From positions 1 through 26,870 of the forward strand of contig CAZPEV010000024.1 of NCBI GenBank assembly GCA_964585635.1: a stretch of DNA of 26,870 nt, written 5' to 3'. The position numbers and the translations under genes are program-made. Of this stretch, positions 7,953-13,919 are shown piece after piece (positions within the stretch are counted from its first letter, which is position 1; each line of letters starts with the position of its first letter). The notes below the pieces were generated by a model, which worked only from the letters and a program-made list of their open reading frames with translations, was not told the origin of the DNA and ran no database searches. Source of the DNA: CAZPEV01 sp964585635. Lineage in GTDB: Bacteria > Zixibacteria > MSB-5A5 > GN15 > JAAZOE01.

Positions 7953-8213
7953 GAGGTAATCGAATCTCAACATCCGACGCTGCGAAGTATCCCGATTGCG
8001 ACGCACGAGCGATTACCTTGGCGGCGGGCGCCGTTGAGCCTGACTCCCCGAGCGTCAGAGAACGACAGACCCGCTGAATCAGATCATCTCTCGCCCGCCC
8101 CCGTACAAATTAGGCCTGACGATCTTGTATCTTCTAACTCATTATCTCAGTCTACGGTAGCAAGACATAAAGCGATGAACATTTAAGCGAGAAAGGGGTT
8201 CAAAATAATGTGT

Positions 8214-8241
8214 TTGACAAGGCGAAAAAATGTATTAGAAT
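8214..8241 (+). promoter_or_regulatory. Promoter of the Panacea toxin-antitoxin-like pair
   Basis: TTGACA (8214-8219), a 16-bp spacer, then TAGAAT (8236-8241). It lies inside the 5' extension of the open frame that begins at GTG 8210. Transcription from about 8248 would therefore exclude that GTG and favour the ATG at 8285. Confidence 0.7.
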
Positions 8242-8284
8242 AAATCTGTCCAGGATAAATATCTCTTCAATTTGGGCGGGGAAG

Positions 8285-8836
8285 ATGAGAGACCATACGA
8301 AATTAAAAGAGCTAATCGTTTATATCGCAGATAGATGCGAATCTCGCCTTAACGTGGGCGCGACGATGCTCAATAAAATACTTTTCTTCGCGGATTTCAC
8401 CGCTTACGCGAAACTCGGCGAACCAATTACGGGAGAAGAATATTTCAAGCTCCCCAAGGGGCCTGCACCCAAATATCTTTTAGAGGCCAGGGATGAATTA
8501 ATTGGCGAAAACCGTATTCATATGAAGGTTCGGCCAACCCTAAAAGGCGATCAACATCGGATAATCAATATTGGTCCGGAAGCCGACTTATCAATTTTTA
8601 GTGGCGAACAGATTTCCATTGTGGATTCTATTATTGAGGCACTCAAAGATGAAGACGCGGAATCTGTAAGCGGATTATCTCATAAGTTTTATGGTTGGCA
8701 GATCACAAAGGCCAGAGAAATTATCCCATACGCGACTATTTATCTGCGGGAACCAAAACCTGAAGATCCTCCTGAAAAAGTACTCAACGCCATAAGGAAA
8801 CTTACCGAGGGAAATGGGGCACGACCGACAGTTTAA
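8285..8836 (+). CDS. Panacea-domain (SocA-like, DUF4065) protein, probable antitoxin
   Basis: 183 residues when started at ATG 8285, which is preceded by a GGGG-rich SD and lies behind the promoter at 8214-8241. The frame opens 25 codons earlier at a GTG that the promoter overlaps. The core shows the Panacea signature: KLKELIVYIADRC, then LNKILFFADFTAYAKLGEPI, then GEEYFKLPKGPAPKYL, followed by a helical C-terminal half ending with the typical segment around HKFYGWQITKAREIIPY. Panacea domains are known as promiscuous antitoxins that neutralise a toxin encoded next door; SocA of Caulobacter is one, a ClpXP adaptor for SocB. A 92-residue protein overlaps its 3' end by 23 bp. Both genes are A/T-rich compared with the G/C-rich neighbours and lie beside repeats, which suggests horizontal gain. 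Family assignment is confident; the antitoxin role is inferred from context. Confidence 0.8.
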   Translation: MRDHTKLKELIVYIADRCESRLNVGATMLNKILFFADFTAYAKLGEPITGEEYFKLPKGPAPKYLLEARDELIGENRIHMKVRPTLKGDQHRIINIGPEADLSIFSGEQISIVDSIIEALKDEDAESVSGLSHKFYGWQITKAREIIPYATIYLREPKPEDPPEKVLNAIRKLTEGNGARPTV

Positions 8837-9092
8837 TTATACTCTTAGGCGCGTGATCGAAAGGCCTGAAGTATTCGAGCAATGTCGTAAATTGATAGAT
8901 CAATATCCCCGTTTCAAAGATATCTGGATGGAAATAAGAAGAGATTTGGAAGGATACGCCCATGAAAATCCCAATATAGTCTCTGGCTATTACTGGAAGA
9001 CAACATCGCCAATCTACGGAATGCCGAGTTTTTATTATATGTATACCTATGATGATAAAATAGTAACAATATATAGTATCGAAATCGATTAA
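8814..9092 (+). CDS. Small protein overlapping the Panacea gene, candidate toxin
   Basis: 92 residues, family not recognised. It starts at ATG 8814 with GAGG at 8807-8810 and overlaps the upstream gene by 23 bp in another frame, as in many toxin-antitoxin operons. The first half is predicted helical (RRVIERPEVFEQCRKLIDQY, then IWMEIRRDLEGYAHE). The second half is rich in Tyr and beta-strand formers (SGYYWKTTSPIYG, then SFYYMYTYDDKIVTIYSIEI). Helices followed by a C-terminal strand pair are reminiscent of RelE/ParE-like toxins, but no catalytic residues can be assigned and this is a guess. Position and size next to a Panacea gene are the real evidence for a toxin role. Base composition matches its partner. 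Confidence 0.65.
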   Translation: MGHDRQFNYTLRRVIERPEVFEQCRKLIDQYPRFKDIWMEIRRDLEGYAHENPNIVSGYYWKTTSPIYGMPSFYYMYTYDDKIVTIYSIEID

Positions 9093-9169
9093 ATCGAATA
9101 CCTAATCCCAATCCTCATCACTTATTGTCCGATCATCCAATGCTATAGGATTTGTATCGTCGCGGATCG

Positions 9170-9189
9170 CCCGCGGCGGTAGCCGCGGG
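9170..9189. repeat. G/C hairpin
   Basis: CCCGCGGC / GCCGCGGG with loop GGTA, a perfect 8-bp stem in the intergenic region downstream of the toxin-antitoxin-like pair. No T-run follows. Confidence 0.5.
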
Positions 9190-9258
9190 AATCGGTGATT
9201 GGCCAAGACCCCATTCATAACCCGCCATTAGGCAGGTGAGCTTTTTGCTGAATTCACT

Positions 9259-9476
9259 ACAACTTCGATGGTGATCGCTACTGCGCCACCTATTATAGGA
9301 TGAACAGACTCAGTCTATATCTCTGCCCACGCGCACTATGTCCGCCGGGGGTCGATTCAGACCCCCCCTATCTATTATTCTCCCAACGGATTGCAGCCGC
9401 AAGACACAAAAATGAACAAACGAACCCGATTCCCCCTAATCCCAACTCCGCCATGCTAGTCCAACCAAATTTCGCG
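9259..9476 (+). repeat. Dispersed composite repeat, copy A
   Basis: 218 bp repeated 462 bp downstream with only about four substitutions and no indels. It contains the core TATTATAGGATGAACA followed by CTCAGTCTATAT, a perfect hairpin GGGGGTC-GATTCA-GACCCCC, and a 3' module around AAAAATGAAC. Short open frames inside it are by-products of the repeat. No gene was seen in 9093-10034. Confidence 0.9.
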
Positions 9477-9672
9477 CCGGGTGCCCTCATTCATGATAAG
9501 AAGCCCTGATTCGGGTGGCACCCTCAAGCCGCAGGCTTGGGGGTGGAAATCGTTAGGCGGCGTCAGGGACCCTTTCCTGACGCCAAGGTAAATACATGGG
9601 TACCCTACCCAAAGTCCCGCCCCGGCGGGACGACGGGTGGGAAATGATTGATCGCGCAGACCGTAGGTCAGC
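9477..9672. repeat. Spacer between repeat copies A and B, rich in hairpins
   Basis: Contains a perfect GGCGTCAGG / CCTGACGCC stem (9559-9584, 8-nt loop), the G/C hairpin GTCCCGCC-CC-GGCGGGAC (9614-9631) and the motif GGGTGGCACCC (9513-9523), which recurs at 19743-19753. No gene seen. Confidence 0.6.
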
Positions 9673-9938
9673 ATTCCGAGTCCCGCCGGAACGGCGGGAC
9701 GAGAAACCCGACATATCGCCACAACTTCGATGGTGATCGCAACTGCGCCCCCTATTATAGGATGAACAGGCTCAGTCTATATATCTGCCCACGCGCACTA
9801 TGTCCGCCGGGGGTCGATTCAGACCCCCCCTATCTATTATTCTCCCAACGGATTGCAGCCGCAAGACACAAAAATGAACAAACGAACCCGATTCCCCCTA
9901 ATCCCAACTCCGCCATGCTAGTCCAACCAAATTTCGCG
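9673..9938 (+). repeat. Dispersed composite repeat, copy B with 5' hairpin module
   Basis: 9721-9938 is the second copy of the 218-bp unit at 9259. It is preceded by a hairpin module (perfect 9-bp stem GTCCCGCCG-GAA-CGGCGGGAC at 9680-9700, then GAGAAACCCGACA). The same module accompanies the core in copies C and D on the other strand, so the full element is probably about 270 bp. Confidence 0.85.
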
Positions 9939-10000
9939 TCATCCGTGCGCGGCGAGGAGATTCGCTGCGCACAAATACGGCCCCTCCTTCGAAATTGTCG

Positions 10001-10029
10001 TTGCCTGCGACAAGCCATAGGCCTATATA
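10001..10029 (+). promoter_or_regulatory. Candidate promoter giving a near-leaderless DUF6125-like mRNA
   Basis: TTGCCT (10001-10006), a 17-bp spacer, then TATATA (10024-10029). The expected transcription start (about 10036) coincides with the ATG at 10035, and only a poor SD is visible, so a leaderless or very short leader is plausible. Confidence 0.4.
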
Positions 10030-10034
10030 AAGGT

Positions 10035-10565
10035 ATGGATAATTATCATCAACTCCGCCGCCGGGAGCTGGAACGGCTCCCCAAGGAATTTCTGATCGAC
10101 CTGCTGGAGGACGCCGCCAAAAACTGGCTGGCCCACGACGGCCTTTGGTTTCTGGCCTGCGAGGCCAGGCTCGGCATGGAGGGCGCGATCGAGCTGGATC
10201 GCCAGGCCTGGGAAAAATTCACCGTGATCGAGGCCAAACGGATTATGGCCCGGCATGGCATCCCCCCCAACTCCGGACTTGAGGGACTGAAAAAGGCCCT
10301 GGCCTATCGCTTGTATGCGCACCTGAATATCCAGGAAATTGTCGAGGAAACGGAAAACAGCCTGGTCTTTCGGATGAATGACTGCCGGGTGCAATCGGCC
10401 CGCACGCGAGACGGCCGGCCGGATTTTCCCTGCAAACTGGTCGGGCTGGTCGAGTATACCAAGTTCGCCCAAACGATCGATCCCCGAATAAAAACCGAAT
10501 GCCTGTCATGCCCGCCGGACAAGCATCCGGCCGAGTATTATTGTGCCTGGAAATTTTCGCTCTAA
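10035..10565 (+). CDS. DUF6125-like conserved protein
   Basis: 176 residues starting at ATG 10035. The frame stays open for about 390 bp upstream, but that part is repeat copy B and is not coding. The sequence has the features I associate with DUF6125: ELERLPKEFLIDLLEDAAKN, then WLAHDGLWFLACEARLGME, EAKRIMARHGIPP, FRMNDCRVQSARTRDGRPDF, and a cysteine-rich end (FPCKLVG, RIKTECLSCPPDKHP, YYCAWKF). Cysteines in the last third (at least C in DCRVQ, FPCK, ECLSC, YYC) could bind a metal or an Fe-S cluster. No signal peptide or membrane segment is seen, so it should be cytoplasmic. The molecular function of the family is unknown to me. A G/C hairpin follows the stop. Confidence 0.75.
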   Translation: MDNYHQLRRRELERLPKEFLIDLLEDAAKNWLAHDGLWFLACEARLGMEGAIELDRQAWEKFTVIEAKRIMARHGIPPNSGLEGLKKALAYRLYAHLNIQEIVEETENSLVFRMNDCRVQSARTRDGRPDFPCKLVGLVEYTKFAQTIDPRIKTECLSCPPDKHPAEYYCAWKFSL

Positions 10566-10573
10566 AAATGCAA

Positions 10574-10597
10574 ACGGCCGGTTTTGGGGCCGGCCGT
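10574..10597 (+). terminator. Hairpin after the DUF6125-like gene
   Basis: ACGGCCGG / CCGGCCGT, a perfect 8-bp stem with loop TTTTGGGG, starting 8 bp after the stop codon. There is no clean T-run after it, so it may be a weak terminator or a 3' stabilising hairpin. Confidence 0.5.
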
Positions 10598-10780
10598 CTG
10601 CTCTTGCAGGGGCAATTAAGGCAAGGAGGTTACCATTCACCAGGCTTTCGGGGGAAAGAACCCGGTGAAGTCTTCTCTCAACTACTCTCTAATCTATATA
10701 ATTCTCTATGCTTCTCCACTCGTTTCCACCTATTATAACATATCCCGTGCCGGGGAAGTTCCAGTTTTTTTGGTTTTTTT

Positions 10781-10786
10781 TATAAT
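10781..10786 (+). promoter_or_regulatory. -10 element upstream of the M24 gene
   Basis: A perfect TATAAT preceded by a T-rich stretch (10765-10780). The -35 region (around 10758-10763) is poor. It lies upstream of both possible starts of the M24 gene. Confidence 0.4.
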
Positions 10787-10942
10787 TACCGGGGTTGGAA
10801 AAGGCTATCATTTTTTGCCGTTGCCGGCTTTCGGAAATGCCGTATATTGGCGGGAAAAGAGCCGGCGAAACCCGCCGCCGACATCGGCGCGGTTGCCCCG
10901 GCGGAATCCTCGAAGCCGGATAAAGAAAGGACAATTAGATCA

Positions 10943-12121
10943 GTGGAAAATAGTACAATCGGAAAGATTCAGGCGGAATTGGCCAAGGCCGGCCTTGATG
11001 GCTGGCTGCTGTATGACTTCCATGGCACCAATGACATCGCGGTGCGGTTTCTGGGCCTTCGCGGTATTCTTACCCGGCGGTCGTTTTACTATATCCCGGC
11101 CTCGGGCGGCCCCGTCGGGCTGGTTCATGCCATCGAAAAAGCCCCCTGGCAAAATATTCCCGGGACAAAACGGTATTTTTCGTCTTACCGGGCGCTGGAG
11201 GCGGAGCTGGCTGAGACGCTGAAGGGAGCCAAGCGGGTCGCCATGGAGTATTCTCCGTTCGGCCGCCTGCCGTACGTCGGCAAGGTCGACGCCGGCACGG
11301 TGGAGCTGGTTCGGTCGTTTGGGGTCGAGGTGGTGTCATCGGCAGACCTGGTGGCCGCCTTCGACGCCCGCCTGACCGAAGAGCAGATCGCCACCCATCG
11401 GACCGCCGCGGATAATCTGAATCGAATCAAAGACGAAGCCTTTGCCTTTATCAAATCAGCGCTGGCGAACGGCCGCACGGTGACCGAATACGATGTCGTC
11501 CGGCTGATGCTGGATCGCTTTGTCCAGACCGGCATGGTGACCGATTTCGATCCGATCTGCGCCGCCGGCCCCAACGGCGGCAAACCGCATTATGAGGCGA
11601 CTAAGACCGTCTTCAGTGAGATCAAGAAGGGGGATTTGATCGTGTTGGATTTATGGGCGCGGCTGGATGCACCAGGCACGATTACCGCCGATATCACTTG
11701 GATGGCCTACGCCGGAGAGGTTCCGCCTGATCTTTACGAGCGTCAGTTCGCGCTGCTGGGGCGGGCGCGCGACGCCGCCGTGCAGCAAATTCGCGATCAA
11801 TGGGGCCGGAAAGAAATTTACGGGTATGAGGTTGACGACGTCTGCCGCAACGTGATCGTCAAGGAAAAGCTGGCGGATCACTTCACGCATCGCACCGGCC
11901 ATTCGATTGCCACGGCGACGCACGGTCCAGGACCGAATATCGATAATATGGAAACGGAAGACCGCCGGCAATTGATGCCGGGGCACCTGTTCTCGATCGA
12001 GCCGGGGTTGTACTTCAACGATTACGGTATGCGGAGCGAAATCAACGTGCTGATTACCGAGAACGGTCCTGAGATCACAACTCAGCCGGTGCAGCAGACG
12101 ATCGTGCGCCTTCTTCCGTAA
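10943..12121 (+). CDS. M24-family Xaa-Pro aminopeptidase-like protein
   Basis: Pita-bread-fold metallopeptidase, 392 residues from GTG 10943. Residues 1-130 are a creatinase-type N-terminal domain (AELAKAGLDGWLLYDFHG). The catalytic domain carries the metal ligands in order: Asp in LIVLDLWA, Asp in TADITWM, His in THRTGHSIA, Glu in FSIEPGLYF and Glu in MRSEINVLI. It would cleave N-terminal residues next to proline in the cytoplasm; no signal peptide is seen. The frame also opens at TTG 10847, but the extra 32 residues look like low-complexity non-family sequence, and the GTG has an AAGGA upstream, so 10943 was preferred without certainty. A Nudix gene starts 19 bp after its stop and is probably in the same operon. 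Confidence 0.9.
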   Translation: MENSTIGKIQAELAKAGLDGWLLYDFHGTNDIAVRFLGLRGILTRRSFYYIPASGGPVGLVHAIEKAPWQNIPGTKRYFSSYRALEAELAETLKGAKRVAMEYSPFGRLPYVGKVDAGTVELVRSFGVEVVSSADLVAAFDARLTEEQIATHRTAADNLNRIKDEAFAFIKSALANGRTVTEYDVVRLMLDRFVQTGMVTDFDPICAAGPNGGKPHYEATKTVFSEIKKGDLIVLDLWARLDAPGTITADITWMAYAGEVPPDLYERQFALLGRARDAAVQQIRDQWGRKEIYGYEVDDVCRNVIVKEKLADHFTHRTGHSIATATHGPGPNIDNMETEDRRQLMPGHLFSIEPGLYFNDYGMRSEINVLITENGPEITTQPVQQTIVRLLP

Positions 12122-12140
12122 GCCGACCTTGGGTTGGCAT

Positions 12141-12695
12141 ATGTATATTACCTATCGCCATATTCAGGAGGTCGCCGACCGCTATGGTTACCCACCGGTG
12201 ATACAGATGGCGGCGCCGGTCGACGAACGTGAATTTGACTTTATCCGCTCGACTCAGAGCTTCGGCCGCAGCCATGATATCACCATGTTCATTTTCAGGG
12301 AAAAGAAAATCCTGGTGATCGCCAAGCATCATTACCCGCCGGGATTGTTCCGGCCGCCATCGGGGGCCGCCAATCCGGGAGAAACTTTGATCGAGGGGGC
12401 GTTGCGCGAGGCGTATGAGGAAACCGGCTGTAAGATCGAACTGATGCGGTATATCCTGCAGGTCAATGCCCTGTTCAGCGATGGCCGCCGGGAGATCCCC
12501 TGGCGGTCGCATGTCTTTACCGCCCGGTACCTGAGCGGCGAGCCGCACCCGATCGATACCCGGGAAATTCGCGAGGTATCCCTGGCATCGATAGATGACT
12601 TTGCCCGGTACAAAGAGATCATCAGGACACAGACTTCTTCCGGAGGTCTCAATTACCGGGCTCGTTTGCATGATGAAGTATTGCGGCTGCTGTGA
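12141..12695 (+). CDS. Nudix hydrolase
   Basis: 184 residues. A perfect Nudix box G-x5-E-x7-REUxEExGU is visible as GAANPGETLIEGALREAYEE followed by TGC (about residues 75-97), so it hydrolyses a nucleoside diphosphate linked to another group; the substrate cannot be deduced. The N-terminal 60 residues are an extra segment (YRHIQEVADRYGYPP, then PVDEREFDFIRSTQ) before the Nudix fold, and HVFTARYLSGE follows as the usual central strand. The start is taken as ATG 12141; an in-frame TTG lies 4 codons earlier. No good SD is visible, so translation may depend on coupling to the M24 gene that ends 19 bp upstream. Confidence 0.9.
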   Translation: MYITYRHIQEVADRYGYPPVIQMAAPVDEREFDFIRSTQSFGRSHDITMFIFREKKILVIAKHHYPPGLFRPPSGAANPGETLIEGALREAYEETGCKIELMRYILQVNALFSDGRREIPWRSHVFTARYLSGEPHPIDTREIREVSLASIDDFARYKEIIRTQTSSGGLNYRARLHDEVLRLL

Positions 12696-12762
12696 CTGCA
12701 AAGGCTTCCCGGATACCGTAATATTCAAAGATAGTGTCGGAATCGTGGACAGCTAGCAGGAA

Positions 12763-12796
12763 AACATCTAAGATGTTGACAGTCATAATATTGACA
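12763..12796. promoter_or_regulatory. Palindrome overlapping a TTGACA, upstream of the PEP-CTERM gene
   Basis: AACATCT-A-AGATGTT (12763-12777) is a perfect 7+1+7 palindrome whose last bases overlap TTGACA (12776-12781). A second TTGACA lies at 12791-12796. No good -10 is seen at the right distance, so promoter activity is uncertain. This is the only notable element in the 300-bp gap 12696-12994. Confidence 0.4.
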
Positions 12797-12994
12797 TAAG
12801 CAGGATAGTTTTTGTTATTGATTCCGTTGTCGCTGCCGGTGACAACTGAATGCAAAGAAATGCACAATGGCTATTTATAGTCCAATGTAAGTCGTTGGAA
12901 ATCAAAGGGCGTCGTTCGTGGAGATTTGGCTCATCATTTGCTTTTTTCTCGCCCGAGATAGAGTCATAACCTTTAGCTGACGGGAGTTTTGCAG

Positions 12995-13582
12995 ATGAAG
13001 AAACTCTTTTCCATCGCTTCACTGATCGCCATTTTGATTCTTGGCGCCCTCCCCGTTCATGCCGCCGTGTACACCTATATGCCCTGGGATCAAGATCTTG
13101 GGGATTTGGACCACTACAAGGCATATTCGTGGAGAATTGGCTGGACCCATACCAGTGAAATCATTAAGTCCGCTTCCCTGACCTTTTACGGTATTTACGA
13201 TTGGGAGGCCGAGACCAATGATATCCTCTGGGTCAACCTCCTCAATACTCCGCCTACGGGAACGAACGGCATCAGGGTCTTTGACGACAATCAGGCCCCC
13301 GGCAATTATTTTGCCGGATGGGATGGCGCCCTGGTTGGCACCTGGACCGACCCTCTGGGCGGTCTTCCCAAGGATACCGTAACATTCAACGTCAACGCGG
13401 CCCTGTTGAATAGCTACGCGGCCGATGGCGTCTTCGGATTCGGCATCGACCCCGACTGTCATTATTATAACGACAAAGTCAAGCTGACTGTCACCACCGG
13501 CAGCGCGGTTCCGGAGCCGGGGACGATGGTTCTGGTCGGCCTTGGCCTGGTCGGTTTGGGAGCTGCCCGCCGCCGGAAATAG
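12995..13582 (+). CDS. PEP-CTERM sorting-signal protein
   Basis: 195 residues, exported and probably processed by an exosortase. Residues 1-23 form a signal peptide (MKKLFSIASLIAILILGALP ending VHAA). The central part is a beta-rich domain (ASLTFYGIYDW, then VTFNVNAALLN, GVFGFGIDPDCHYYNDKVKL) similar in layout to other PEP-CTERM surface proteins with calcium-like DxD segments. The C-terminus is a textbook PEP-CTERM tail: VPEPGTMVLVGLGLVGLG followed by AARRRK. The start is ATG 12995 with GGGAG 8 bases upstream; a TTG two codons earlier is less likely. It is a single-gene unit closed by a strong terminator. No exosortase or exopolysaccharide genes lie in the window, so the sorting machine must be elsewhere. 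Confidence 0.92.
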   Translation: MKKLFSIASLIAILILGALPVHAAVYTYMPWDQDLGDLDHYKAYSWRIGWTHTSEIIKSASLTFYGIYDWEAETNDILWVNLLNTPPTGTNGIRVFDDNQAPGNYFAGWDGALVGTWTDPLGGLPKDTVTFNVNAALLNSYAADGVFGFGIDPDCHYYNDKVKLTVTTGSAVPEPGTMVLVGLGLVGLGAARRRK

Positions 13583-13609
13583 GCGACATTAACATCGGAA
13601 GAATAGGAA

Positions 13610-13637
13610 AAGACGGCGCCAAGCGCCGTCTTTTTTT
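13610..13637 (+). terminator. Rho-independent terminator of the PEP-CTERM gene
   Basis: AAGACGGCGC / GCGCCGTCTT with loop CAA, a perfect stem running into seven T, 28 bp after the stop codon. Confidence 0.95.
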
Positions 13638-13919
13638 CGATCTCCGGCCAAGACAAAACTGTTGATCATTCACCGGCATTGGAGGAGCTCCCTATAACCG
13701 GTACTTACCCGATCAGTGCGAAATAAGAGAAACTTGGCATTGACCTTTCTTACCGGCAGCCAAATCGCAGGTCCTGTTTTCCTTCATGCCGTGACAATCG
13801 GCGTTCACGAAACAACGGCTGGGGGGACGAAACTTTTCCCCTAAATGACCGTCAAATAGCATTATTTCCGTGCTAAAATGGTACCAGCGGAAAGGCGATC
13901 AGTGGAGGAAATACTGAAA

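Noticed and set aside
7878..8186. 102-codon ORF in the intergenic region
   Set aside because: It contains the terminator-like stem-loop, has no SD and its sequence is not protein-like.
8210..8284. GTG 8210 as start of the Panacea gene
   Set aside because: The promoter TTGACA/TAGAAT lies inside this extension, so the transcript would not contain it.
9300..9509. Short ORFs in repeat copies (also 16497-17059)
   Set aside because: The same peptides appear in different copies because the DNA is repeated. They have no SD and no family resemblance.
9259..9938. CRISPR array
   Set aside because: The repeats are over 200 bp, only two per site and separated by several hundred bp; no cas gene is present.
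9648..10034. Upstream 129-codon extension of the DUF6125-like frame
   Set aside because: It runs through repeat copy B, including its hairpins; the family-like sequence starts at ATG 10035.
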